Of a DNA stretch of 64,000 nt, positions 24,013 to 35,465 are shown in pieces. Both the position numbers and the translations under genes were made by a program. Position 1 is the stretch's first letter, and every line of letters starts with the position of its first letter. Below the pieces are notes generated by a model. That model ran no database searches and was not told the origin of the DNA. It was given only the letters and a program-made list of their open reading frames with translations. Origin of the DNA: Spirodela intermedia (taxonomy: Eukaryota; Streptophyta; Magnoliopsida; Alismatales; Araceae); contig LR746270.1 of NCBI GenBank assembly GCA_902729315.2, forward strand, positions 3,032,501 to 3,096,500, in the 5' to 3' direction.

Positions 24013-25248
24013 TGAAGAAGAGGATTAGAGATTTTACCCGAAGTTCTTGGAGGGCGGATGGGTGGTCGTGGAGATACTTGACCACCATCGTCACCGTGGA
24101 GGAGACGGCCTCAAAGCCGGTGTACATGATGGTGACGAGCAAATCAATCGTCTGGTCGTCGGTGAGCTTGGGCCTCGTCCGGTGGACCTCTTGCTCTTCT
24201 TGTCGTTCTTCCTCCCGGAGAAGGAAACTGAGTATATCACCGCCGCCCTTCGGGGCGGAAGGGCTCCTCCTCTCCTCAATCAGGTCCCTTAACAGGCTGG
24301 TGATCCTCTTCCTCGCCTGGAGAGTGAGGCCGTCAGAGTGGCCGGAGGAGGAGGAGGAGGAGGACGACGACGAGGACAGCGGCGGAGGGAGAAGGAGAGA
24401 GAGCTTGCCTGGAGTCCGCGGCGGTAGGCGGTGCCGGGGAGATTGACGGGGAGAGAGAGGGTCCCCCGAAGGAGCGTGAAGAACTCCGCCTTGAGCTCCG
24501 CCGCCGTTTCGCCGGTCTCAGTCCCGGAGATCAGCTTGAGCGTTGACGAGAGGAGCATCTGGAAACGAAAGACACGCCGCAGGTCAAAAATCTCGCCCCG
24601 AACGGCGGCGGAGGGATCCTGCTTAATCTCCAAACTGACCTCTCTGGCCTTCTCCTGGACGTCCAGAGTGGCGCCCCCGCCGCCCCAGCTGTGGAGGCGG
24701 GATCCGATGAACTCGTCTAACGTGGGGAAGAGCCGGTCTCTCACGGCGGCGGGGCCGATCACAGACATCAGCGCGCCCCTCACAACGCGATGGACGGGGC
24801 CGTGGACCGCCGAAACATTCCCCTCCCCGAGAATCACGGCCATGGCCCGCGGGTACCCCGGAACGAGCCCCTTGCCCTCGTTCATGAGGATCCACCTGTT
24901 GACTTCCAGATCCGTGGACACAACGGTGGGGCTGCCCAGCAGATGGGACGTGAACAAGCTCCCATACCTGCAAACATTTCCGATCACCGCCAGCCAGGTT
25001 TTGCTTGCTCTCGCCGCCGCAACGGCCATTATTTACAGAGGAGAGGAGATCCCTCACCTGGCTCTCTGCTTCTTCATGAAGTCGGGACCCCGCCGGAGAA
25101 ACTCGATCGTCTCGCCGACGACCGGCCAGCCCATCGTCCCCGGAGGGAGGCCCCTCCGCCAGTGCCTCAGCTCATTCCACCTCATGAACAAGCTGCACAA
25201 GACACAGAGGAAACCCACCGCTACCCCCAGCGTCACAAGGTGTTCCAT
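23146..25248 (-). CDS. CYP85A-like cytochrome P450, copy B (478 aa, open)
   Basis: Nine exons: 25248-25058, 24967-24640, 24558-24409, 24316-24038, 23953-23864, 23786-23708, 23624-23518, 23431-23307 and 23233-23146. They join in frame to 478 aa, close to the 460-480 aa usual for CYP85A. An N-terminal membrane anchor is followed by the hinge LPPGTMGWPVVGET. The CYP85A signatures EVNRWIL, KGLVPGYP, AVHG, LPGTAYRRG and RLATIVNG follow. ExxR is ETMR and the heme loop is FGCGGRLCLGKEL. Family members convert 6-deoxo-brassinosteroids (for example 6-deoxocastasterone) to the 6-oxo forms in the ER. Two oddities: the I-helix reads TGFEAVS, lacking the Thr that helps oxygen activation, and Pro is Leu after the heme Cys. 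Intron 3 uses a GC donor. It is either a divergent enzyme or a gene losing function. Confidence 0.88.
24317..24408 (-). other. GC-AG intron 3 of P450 copy B
   Basis: Exon 3 ends CTCCAG and the intron begins GCAAGC instead of GT, ending in CTCTCCAG before GCGAGG. The matching introns in C (43001-42922) and D (57667-57586) also begin GCAAGC, so the donor predates the duplications. With this splice the protein runs RRGLQ-ARKRI, as in the CYP85A family. Confidence 0.8.
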
Positions 25249-25335
25249 TGCCCCTTTGCGCTCTTACAACGCTTAGAAGAAGGAAGAGTGACTAATGCGG
25301 CGGCGGGAGGAGTGAGAGCAGCTCGAACGGGAGGG

Positions 25336-25348
25336 GGATATCTGTAGA
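25336..25348 (-). promoter_or_regulatory. Candidate TATA region of P450 copy B
   Basis: CTACAGATATCCC lies about 90 bp upstream of the start codon. The equivalent spot in C reads CTACATATATCC (about 92 bp upstream) and in D CTACAAATACCCC (about 84 bp upstream). The conserved spacing suggests a shared core promoter. It is a weak TATA match in B. Confidence 0.4.
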
Positions 25349-25449
25349 AGAAAAGTTGAATTATAATTTTATAGAAGTTCTTATTTATGACTTATGATTC
25401 TTGACTACCAATCAGGATCAAGGTACTCGGTCAGCTTGGACTCGCAAGG

Positions 25450-25830
25450 GTTTTTGACATTAAGGGTCGTTTTGGCCCTTATGTTCTACGTGTGCAGACA
25501 ACGTTATCTGCCCGTGATCTTGTGCACAGTAAAAGTCTATATTTGCCTGCGTAGAAGTCCATGTATCCCTACGAGAGAGAGACTATTAAAACTTTGGCGT
25601 GGTCATGGATATCAATCGAACTGTTGACTAGGGGCTTTGAAATTGACGGTAGTTTCGGCCCTTATGTTTTACGGTGCGTGATGAGAGACCAACCTTACCA
25701 CATCTTCAGCCATGGTGGGCACTCGTGGTCCTCGCGCGTGCGCAGGCAGACGACATTATCTCCCTGTGATCCTGTGTACACTAAAAGTCTATATTTACAT
25801 GCATGAAATTCTGTGTATCTGATGTGGGAC
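25450..25830. repeat. Upstream repeat units of P450 B (two copies)
   Basis: Two related units contain TTTTGGCCCTTATGTTCTACG or TTTCGGCCCTTATGTTTTACG, then GACGACATTATCT / GACAACGTTATCT, GTGATCxTGTG and AAAAGTCTATATTT. The same unit occurs twice upstream of C and once upstream of D. A block of about 400 bp present between the core promoter and the first unit in C (44020-44430), with a homologue in D, is missing in B. Confidence 0.7.
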
Positions 25831-25849
25831 AAGATAATGTTAGACTAAT

Positions 25850-27095
25850 TTAACTTAGGACAAAAAACTATGCATGACTCTCACAAATGACTTAAGAGAT
25901 CTAGAGGGATTGAATAAGCTCGGTCCGAGTATTCCCACAAGAATTGAAAAGGATTGGGTTGACACAATTAACGAATCGCTAGAGATTAGGGTGCTCCTAC
26001 AGTCAATAAATTGAATTGTGCGGATCATGTGGGTTCTCTCTCTTACTATGTCCACCAACTATATATTCAGGGACCTATCTAGGATCACACCATGACAATA
26101 TTGCAAAAGAATATACTAAAAAAAAAAATAACTCATAATGGAAAGATAAAGAGTTAAAAAATAACCCTGGTGCTGAAGTAAACGTCAGCTTGATGATGGA
26201 TTGTGCATTGAAGCTAGACGTTGCTTGGCAGAGGGTTAACTGTCCTCGTCGTTGATCAATAGCTGCGGTTCAGTCCTGGAATTCACGTTACAGTGAACCG
26301 GGACTTAAGCTTAACCGGCGGGCGAGAATAAAGAAAGGAAAACATGACTGAGTTGTGCAGGGTGGAGGAAGCGAAGGGATGCGGGGAAGGATGGAATGGA
26401 CAGAGGCGGAGGTTGGACTGATGGTGGTGATGACAAGAGGTGGGCTGCGGTCGGTGGAGAGGAAGATGTAGGCATTAGATGCAGAGATGATGATGATGAC
26501 GTCGGATGGTGTTGGCGGAAGTTAGAAATGGTGAAAGTGAAACGGTGATAGTGTGGCGGAGAAAAGGAAGGTATAGCGGTGGTGATGATGATAGAGGAAA
26601 GTGTGGGCGAAGAAGGATGGATGTGGTGGTGCTGGATGGGTTCCTCACGGCATCTCCTTCACAGAACGAGCATACGCGACCTTCACGGTGGCCCCTTCAC
26701 GGAGTGGTGATGCACGATTTTCACAGCCTCTCTTCACGTAGTAAAACAGACGAGTCTAAAAAATTCTTCTCTACCACGTACTAAGATCATGAGAGTTTAT
26801 ATAGGGTTCAAAAACAACACAAAAGACAACATTAATAATAACAAAAATGACTCCTAAATGTGCTCCAGCCGTTGTGCTGTTGACGTGGTCGCAAGCGCCA
26901 TCTCCTGTGCTCCTCACCAACTCCGTCGAGTGTGCAGTGAACCCATCCTGATAAAGCTGGAGAAGATTGGGAGCAATTTGTCGTAGCTCCTCCTGTCAAA
27001 TCCATGAATCATCTGATGGCAGATGTCCTTTCGTGCGTACAAGGAATCCCTGAAAGTTTCCTTTTCCATTATAGATAATTTCTTCATCCAGTATG
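25850..27095. other. Interval upstream of P450 B, no gene recognised
   Basis: No protein family was recognised. A GGTGAT-rich, more GC-balanced stretch (about 26340-26780) and a TATATAGGG word near 26796 could belong to an LTR of the gypsy relic that follows, but no LTR ends were found. Confidence 0.35.
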
Positions 27096-27099
27096 TCGC

Positions 27100-27300
27100 C
27101 TATTTACTCAAAGTTCGCTCACAAAGGATGGACCAGGCTCAAATGGATCACTAGGAATAGTTGGTGGACCTTGATACACAACTAAATCAGAGATATTGAG
27201 AATAGAGCTAATTCCTCAATCAATTGGCAAGTCAATAACATATGTATTAATTCCAATCCGTTTCAAAATTGTGAAAGGTCCTGCATGTAATTCCGTAATA
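27100..27300 (-). mobile_element. Ty3/gypsy integrase C-terminal relic
   Basis: The minus strand reads GPFTILKRIGINTYVIDLP, then ISSILNISDLVVYQGP and PSDPFEPGPS. This matches the C-terminal beta-barrel of gypsy integrases, typically GPF..LKRINDNAYKLDLP..FNVADL. An in-frame stop follows DLPID. It abuts the truncated 3' LTR of copia E2. Confidence 0.65.
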
Positions 27301-27384
27301 GTGCCCGACAGAATCTTCTTTAAGAAGTACAGGAAATGAGAATACAGGATAGCGTTATAATTTACTTATATTTATAGTGTCCAT

Positions 27385-27560
27385 GAAATTTCACACTACA
27401 GAAATGAGAATAAAAGAAAGTTTTTAAACAGATTGGCACGTAACGGCCATTACAAATAGAAGGAACGGTAAAAGAACTGCTGCTGTTAAAGAAATAGCAA
27501 CAGATGATGAAATGCTCTTTATGGAGAGCGTTATCACGCTGAAAGGAAGCACCATTAACA
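27385..27560 (-). repeat. 3' LTR of copia E2 (truncated)
   Basis: On the minus strand it starts TGTTAATGGTGCTTCC at 27560, just after the purine-rich tract AAGGTGGAGATT. It matches the first half of the E2 5' LTR (40777-41110), sharing TTACAAATAGAAGGAACGG and GCTCTTTATG(g/a)AGAGCGTTATCACG on the plus strand. Homology fades near 27385, so about half of the LTR is missing. Confidence 0.75.
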
Positions 27561-28524
27561 AATCTCCACCTTGATTCATTCAACGAATAATTCAATCAGA
27601 CTCAGACAATTTTAAAAAATTTATAACAGAAGAGGCTTTGTCATCATGTCTGCTGGGTTGTCATGTGTAATAATCTTCATGATAGAGATATCTCCCTTCA
27701 AGAACACATCTCATACGAAGTGATAACGTACATCTATGTATTTCATTCTTTCATGGAACACGATCTTTTGAAAGATGGATGGCACTCTGACTATCACAGA
27801 ACAGATTAACTGAAAGTTTTTATGAGCAGATTTCATCGAAAAAACCTTTCAGCTAGATTCCCTCCTTTACTACCTCTGTAATGGCCATATATTCAGCTTC
27901 AATGGTAGATAATGCTGTAATTGATTGTAGAGTTGCCTTCCACGAAATTGCACATTCACCTAAAGTGAAAATATAACCTGTAAGAGATCTCTTATCGAGA
28001 TCTCCTGGATAATCAGAATCTACATAGCCAAAGACTTTGAAGATTGATTTTCCAAAATGCAGGCACATATCAGAAGTTCTGTGTAGGTATCTGAGAATCC
28101 ACTGGACTGCTTTCCAGTGATCTTTCCCCGGATTTGCCATGAAACGGCACACTCGTAGCTTGTGAGATATCAAGGCGCGTGCAAATCATCACATACATGA
28201 GTGATCCAACTGTCGATGAATAGGGGACTTTAGGCATATATTCTTTTTCCGATTCTATCTGCGGAATTAAAGAAGACGAAAGTTTAAAATGGGTGGCAAG
28301 AGAAGTGGTAACTGGTTTTACCTTCTCCATATTTAATCTACATAGAATTTTTGCGATGTACCCCCTTTGGCTCAAGGATATTATACCACTTACTCAATCT
28401 CTACTGATTTCCATGCCCAAATGTTTTTTAGCTGCCCCGAGATCTTTCATCTGAAATTCTTGACTGAGTTGAAATTTGATTTCATTGATGAATTCAATAT
28501 TCTTTGCTACAATCAGAATGTCAT

Positions 28525-30286
28525 TGACGTGACTCAGTCGTTGTATGTTAAATCACGCAAATATAAAATTTATAAAACTAGAAAATACGAATTTTCGGAT
28601 ATTTAGAAGTATTTCTAAATAAATATATCAATTATAATTCAATAAAAATTCCAAAAATAGCGATAATTTTCCAGGTCGATCACAGGGATGTAATATAAAA
28701 TCTGGTAATTATTCAGAATTTTTCTCAATGAGTACGATTTTCTTACGAATTTTATACTAGGAAATAAAAAGGAAATGTATTTAAAATTCACGAAAAAAAA
28801 GGAAATAAGGGTGCGGACGTCAGGATGACGTCAGCGCCCGGCGAACGCGAATCAGGCGGAAACACAGTTCCGCCCGGCGATTCTTACGTAGGCGATTACA
28901 GACGACTCAATTAATCAAATTAAGATCTGTAAAAGCCGGAAGAATCGTAGTTGAACGAAGTATAGTTTGGTAAATAAAAATCAACAAAGTATCACTAAAT
29001 GAAGCGTAAATTAAATTGAAAGCAGGAAAACAGAGTTCTGGCGTCGCGACGGCAATGCGTCGGCGATGCACCGGAATCCTGAGCGTTCGGGAGGATCGTC
29101 GTGCAGTGTCCACAGCCTCGAAGGCTCTCCTTAGACAAAGACGACGTGGGAAATCTCTAGATAAAGCAGGAAAACAGAGTTCCGGCGTCGCGACGGCGAC
29201 GCGTCGGCGATGCACCGGAATCCTGAGCGTTCGGGAGGGTCGTCGTGCAGTGTCCACGGCCTCGAAGGCTCTCCTTGGACAAAGACGACGTGGGCAATCT
29301 CTAGATCTTCTCGCGAAGTCTAGAGACCAATGAAGTGGGTCGTCGAATCGTCTCCGGCGGCTGTCACCCGGCGGAGCGGAAAAACGGCGACTTTGCGGCT
29401 CTCCGGCGGCTGTCACCCGACGGAGAGGGGCTGGATGGAGGTGAGGCGCGTGTTAGGGAGCTTCATCCTCAGGTCCGCGCAGCAAGAGGAGGCTCTTCAT
29501 CGCATCTGGTACGCTCTCAGGAGGTGGCGACTGGTCTCCCGGCGGATCGTCCTCTTCCCGACGACGGCTTGTTCGTCGATCAATCGGAGATGATTTACTC
29601 GATGGATTGCAATCCTTTTATCGCGAATCGTTCAGAAATTTTAGTAGCAATGCTCCGCGAATCGCGTTGACGAGATTTTCGCCGATGATCCAGCGATTCC
29701 GGTTGCTTAATCCTTCACCGGCGATCTGCAGGAAAGTCGCGATAATCAGTTAAAAATATATGAATTTTGACTCTGGGAGGATTCGAACCCGCGGCGGTCG
29801 CCCGCGCCTTACAAGGTGGATTTAGTCCCACATCGGTTGTGCGCGGATTATTCGGGCGAATATATAGTAAAGTTAGCTTTCTAGGCAAAGTCCTCTCGCG
29901 TGTACGACCACTCCTTGCCCCACAGCCGGCTGACACCGGTGACGTGGAAGGGGAGTGGCGCACACGTGCCCCTATCGATCTAAGCAAGCCGCTCGAGCCC
30001 CTGCTCGCGGCTACTCCCCGACTGCGCTTCCGACCCGCTTGCGGGCCCGGCTGGCCGGCGGATCCCCCCATTTTGCAATATTTTTATTTTTATTTCTTGT
30101 TCTTCATTTATCTCAAAACTAAGACTGTAAAAATCGTATAAAATCACATAATTACCCAAAAATTCACGTTAATCAACTGAAAACCACTTTTCATGCTTTA
30201 ACACAAATATAAGTCTATTTATCATGAGTTAAGGCTAAAACTATATTATTTACTAATTATTAACTCATGATAATGAAGACTTATCA
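28525..30286 (-). mobile_element. Solo LTR S1 (1,762 bp) with 5-bp target duplication
   Basis: The insert starts TGACGTGACTCAG and ends GAAGACTTATCA on the plus strand. It is flanked by GTCAT at 28520-28524 and 30287-30291. It splits the copia RT codons of the YVDD box of E2, which proves the insertion boundaries. No internal domains are present, so it is a solo LTR of a gypsy-type element. It contains TAGTCCCACATCGG and an ATATATAG TATA-like word. It still holds many CpG sites, unlike S2 and S3, and has a 144-bp tandem duplication (29021-29308). Confidence 0.85.
29021..29308. repeat. 144-bp tandem duplication inside S1
   Basis: Two nearly identical units start AGCAGGAAAACAGAGTT at 29021 and 29165. 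Only one unit is present at the corresponding places of S2 and S3, so the duplication is private to S1 and accounts for its greater length. Confidence 0.85.
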
Positions 30287-31094
30287 GTCATCAACATATA
30301 GTAACAAATATGTAAATGAGCTCTCAATCTTCTTGAAGTAAATGCAACAGTCGTACTTGCTTCGGGTAAATCTAAGAGTAATAATATATGAATCAAATAT
30401 TATTACTTCTGGCTGTTCCATGTAGATTTCTTCCTCAAGTTCTCCATGAAGGAAAAATGTCTTTGCATCCATTTTCTCAAGCTCATGGTCCTAGTGGGCA
30501 ATAAGACCAAGTATAGCACAAATAAAGCTATGCTTGACTACAAGAGAAAATCCCTCTATGTAGCCAATCCCATGGATTTAACTAAATCCCTTTGTGACAA
30601 GCCAAGCCTTAAATCATGAGTCTTCAACTCTCAGTATGCCTTCCTTCTGCCTGAAGACCCATTTGCAACGAATAGGTCACTTGGTTCATGGGAGCTTCAC
30701 TAAGTCCCATGTTTGATTCTTTTGAAGGGACTCAATTTCTTCTCACATAGCTAGAGTTCAATTTATTGAATCACTCGAGTGAATGGCTTCATTCTATGAG
30801 CTTGGTTTACTTGAGCTATTGACATCCTTTGCAACAGATAACACATAACCAATGCAATCTACTTGAGCATACTAGGCTGGTGGATGAATTTCTCTACAAC
30901 ATCTATCTCTTGTTATGGAGTAATTCTAATCCTCACTTTGGCCTTCAATAGTACTAGGTACCACCAAAGATGTAGGAATAAATGACTCTAGCAGAATTGA
31001 GAAAATTGGTGAGTTTGATGATTGATCGGATTAATTTATATTCAAAGATGATGGCAATCTCTTCACAGTAATTTCATCAAATATGATGTCTTTG

Positions 31095-32172
31095 CTGAGA
31101 TTGGGCTACTTGGGTGTAAGTTGAAGTTGTCACTTATAGAGGCACATCTGTACTTTTTAGATACGTCTTCTCTACTCCTAGAAGATGTTAATCAATATAG
31201 AATTGTTGAGGAAGATAACCTACCTCACCAACACTCACCTCGACATCGTGTACATGATTAGTGTCCTCCGTCAATTCATGTAGAAATCTCAATAAATTCA
31301 CTAAGAGTGAGTTTTACGAGTTTTAGTATACATCAAAAGAGCTCCTAAGAGAAGGCTTATTTATTGAAGATATGGACATCTTCAGATTGAACCCTACTCG
31401 GATGGAGAATATGTTAGTGATAAGGGAGATCACAAGTTTACCACTAATTATTACACATATGTGAGTGTCAACCTTATCACGTGGCGCTCCAAGAAGTAGA
31501 AGGTGGTATCTTGCTCTAGTGCTGAGTTTGAGTATTGCATCATGGGTGAGATAGTGTGAGAGATAGTGTGGCCAAGTTCACTTCTCAAAGAACTTAGCAT
31601 CTCATTTCTTGTGTCAATGCTTATGTACTATGATAACTAGGCCGTCACCTTCAATGCTAAGAATCTTGTCTCATGAGCGGACAAAATACTATCGAGATTA
31701 ATTGCCATTAAATTTGGGATAAGATAATATTTGGTGTTATCTCTACTTTGCATGTTGTCTCATCTTATCAACTTGTGGACATCTTCACCAAGAGTCATGT
31801 GGGGATGTCTTACAATGTGACATGCACCAAGTTAAGCATGTTTGACTTGTATGCTCCAGTTTGAGGGGGAGTGTTAGAATAAGCCTACTAGCCCACCAAG
31901 CCCATTTTAGACTTATTCTCTCCATGTCGCTATTCTTTCTCCACGATCTCCACTTCTTCTTCTCTCTCTCTTTCTTCCCTTCTTCTATGTAACCTCATAT
32001 ACTCCTCTTCTTTAATACATCAATTTTAAAGTTTTCTCTTCCTCTTGTCAATAGGGAAAGTATGGTGTCTACTCTCCCTTGCCATATTGCCAAAATAGTT
32101 TTGGGCTGAGGCTGCTCAAATGGCAATATACTTGATCAATAGATCCTCCTCTATAGCAATCAAAATATGGAC
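31095..32172. repeat. Internal inverted duplication, left arm
   Basis: This is the reverse complement of about 32345-33420 (paired coordinates sum to 64515). It contains, in opposite orientation, the 3' end of copia E3, the E3 3' LTR and about 120 bp of flanking E2 integrase. It lies inside E2 between the integrase end (FKLYNLEM) and the following LSKDIIFDE motif, which should be nearly contiguous. It was therefore inserted there after E3 arrived. Confidence 0.85.
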
Positions 32173-32344
32173 ATCTCTAGATTGTAAAGCTTGAACCCTT
32201 TTACTCTTGGCTTAAAACTAAGAAAGATGCATTTGATTGATCGTGGTTCAAACTTGCCATTGTCAATTCAGGCATAGGTTGGACATCCAAAGATGCAAAG
32301 TAGAGAGTAGTATGTGGGTTTTCCACTCCAAACCTCTTGAGCTG

Positions 32345-33420
32345 TCCATATTTCGATGGCTATAGAGGGGGATCTATTGATCAAGTATACTGCCATTTGA
32401 GCAGCCTCAGCCCAAAACTATTTTGGCAATATGGCAAGGGAGAGTAGACACCATACTTTCTCTATTGACAAGAGGAAGAAAACTTTAAAATTGATGTATT
32501 AAAGAAGAGGAGTATATGAGGTTACATAGAAGAAGGGAAGAAAGAGAGAGAGAAGAAGAAGTGGAGATCGTGGAGAAAGAATAGAGACATGGAGAGAATA
32601 AGTCTAAAATGGGCTTGGTGGGCTAGTAGGCTTATTCTAACACTCCCCCTCAAACTGGAGCATACAAGTCAAACATGCTTAGCTTGGTGCACGTCACATT
32701 GTAAGACATCCCCCACATGACTCTTGGTGAAGATGTCCACAAGTTGATAAGATGAGACAACATGCAAAGTAGAGATAACACCAAATAGTATCTTATCCCA
32801 AATGTAATGGCAATCAATCTCGATGGTATTTCGTTTGCTCATGAGACATAAGATTCTTAGCATTGAAGGTGACGGCCTAGTTATCACAGTACATAAGCAT
32901 TGACACAAGAAATGAGATGCTAAGTTCTTTGAGAAGTGAACTTAGCCACACCATCTCTCACACTATCTCACCCATGATGCAATACTCAAACTCAGCACTA
33001 GAGCAAGATACCACCTTCTACTTCTTGGAGCGCCACGTGATAAGGTTGACACTCACATATGTGTAATAATTAGTGGTAAACTTGTGATCTCCCTTATCAC
33101 TAACATATTCTCCATCCGAGTAGGGTTCAATCTGAAGATGTCCATATCTTCAATAAATAAGCCTTCTCTTAGGAGCTCTTTTGATGTATACTAGAACTCG
33201 TAAAACTCACTCTTAGTGAATTTATTGAGATTTCTACATGAATTGACGAAGGACACTAATCATGTACACGATGTCGAGGTGAGTGTTGGTGAGGTAGGTT
33301 ATCTTCCTCAACAATTCTATATTGATTAACATCTTCTAGGAGTAGAGAAGACGTATCTAAAAAGTACAAATGTGCCTCTATAAGTGACAACTTCGACTTA
33401 CACCCAAGTAGCCCAATCTC
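32345..33420. repeat. Internal inverted duplication, right arm
   Basis: This is the source copy for 31095-32172. The two arms are separated by only about 170 bp, so a transcript across both would fold into a hairpin of about 1.08 kb. Only scattered mismatches are visible. Confidence 0.85.
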
Positions 33421-33832
33421 TTAAAATCTATCAAGAGCATACTTTTCCTTAGAGCAAACAAGCTTGTCATCTTAATAGGTGAACTCAATCTTAAGAAAGT
33501 ATTGTGGAACTCCTAGAACTTGTATACTAAAATATTACTACAAGTATGATTTAGTAGCTTGAATGCTTACTTCATCACTTCCTATAATAAAAATGCATCC
33601 ACATAAACAACTAAGATGATAATATTAGATTTAGTAGTCTTTGTAAGTACTATGGGATTCACAAGACAGTGAAAATCTAAATTGTGTTAGAAGACCACTA
33701 AACTTAGCAAATTAGGCACATGAACTTTGCTTAAGTCTGTAAATGACACGTTGTAAAAGACATAACTTTGATGATTCTTGCTGAGCAACATATCTAGGAG
33801 GTTGCTCCAAAACACTTATTCCTCAAGGTCAT

Positions 33833-35465
33833 TGATAAGTCTTCATTATCATGAGTTAATAATTAGTAAATAATATAGTTTTAGCCTTAACTCATGATAA
33901 ATAAACTTATATTTATGTTAAAGTGTGAAAAGTAGTTTTCAATTAATTAACGTGAATTTTTAGATAATTATATAATTTTATATGAATTTATATAATTTTT
34001 ATAGTCTTACTTTTGAGATAAATAAAGGAAAAGAAATTAAAATAAAAATAAAACAAAATAAAAGGGACCCACCAGCTAGCCAGGCCCGCAAGCGGGTCAG
34101 AAGCGTAGTTAGAGAGTAGCCACGAGTAGGGGCTCGAGCAGCTTGGACTGATAGGGGCACATTTATGCCACTCCCCTTCCACGTCTCCAGTGGCCAGCCA
34201 GTTGTGGGGCAAGGAGTGGTCGTACACGTGTGAGAAAAAGACTTGCTTTCAAATGTAACATTACTATATATTCGTCCAAAACTTCGGTGCACAAGTGATG
34301 TGGGACTAAACCCACATCACACCTTCTCTAGAAAGGGTGGGCAGCCGGCACGAGTTCGAATCCTCCTAAAGTCAAAACTCATATTTTCTTATCTGATTAT
34401 CGTGACTTTCTTGTAGACTGTCGGTGAAGGATTAAGCAACCAGAATCATTGGATCATCAACGAAAATCTCGTCAATGTAATTCATGGAGCATTGTTACTA
34501 AAATTGTTGAACAATTTGCAATAAAAAGATCTTGAATCCATCGAGTAAAGTATCTCCGAATGATCGACAAATAAGCTATCGTCGGGAAGAGGACAATCCA
34601 TTAGGAGACAAGTTGTCACCTCCTGAGAGCATACCAAATGCGATGAAAAGCCTCCTCTTGCTACACGGACTTGAGGATGAAGCTCCCTAGCATACGCCCC
34701 ACCTCTATCCAGCTCTTCTCTATCGGGTGGCAACTGTCAGAGAACCACAAAGTTGTCACTTTTCTACTACGCCAGGTGACAACTGTTGGAGATGATTCGA
34801 CAACCCATTTCATTGATCTCTAGACTTCGCAAGGAGATCTAGAGATTGCCCATGTCGTCCTTGTCCAAAGAGAGCCTTTAAGGTCATGGACATTACATGA
34901 CGATCCTCCCAAAGGCTCAAGATTTTGGTGCATCGTCAATGCATTGACGCCGCGATGCTGGAACTCTATTTTCCTACTTTCAACTTAATTTCTGCTTCAT
35001 TTAGTGATAATTTGTGTGATTTAAATTTACCAACATATACTTCATTCTATTAAGATTTTTCCAGCTTTTATAGATCTTAATTTGATCAATTAAATCATCT
35101 GTAATCACTTACGTAAGAATCATCAAGCAAAACTCTATTTTTGCTCGATTCATGTTCATCGAGCGCTGACGTTATCTTAACATCTGCACACTTATTTTCC
35201 TTTTTTGTAAATTTTAAATATATTTTATTTCTTAATCTTAAATTCATAGAAAATAATATTCTTTGAGAAAATTCTGAATAATTACCTGATATTATACAAC
35301 ATCCCTATGATTGACTTGGAAAATTATCACTATTTTTGAAAGTTTTATTAAATTATAATTAATATATTTGTTCAAAAATACTTCTAAATATCTAAAAATT
35401 CATATTTTCTAGTTTTATAAATTTTAAATTTGCATCATTTACTATACAACGACGAAGTCACATTA
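33833..35465 (+). mobile_element. Solo LTR S2 (1,633 bp)
   Basis: It starts TGATAAGTCTTCATTATC and ends AAGTCACATTA. The flanks are GTCAT (33828-33832) and GTCAC (35466-35470), a target duplication with one change. It is the same family as S1 but in the opposite orientation and with many CpG sites turned to TG/CA. It splits the RT region of E3. Confidence 0.8.

Noticed and set aside
24559-24639. Extra 27-residue segment in P450 exon 2/3 (in frame in B)
   Set aside because: It is an intron: AG|GTCAGT donor and TTTCCAG|ATG acceptor give KARE-MLLSS, matching the family. It only looks coding because its length is a multiple of three without stops.
24012-25347. Long plus-strand open frames opposite P450 B (up to 281 codons), and similar ones opposite C and D
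   Set aside because: They are antisense shadows of GC-rich exons. They cross real splice sites and carry no domain, while the minus strand gives a full P450.
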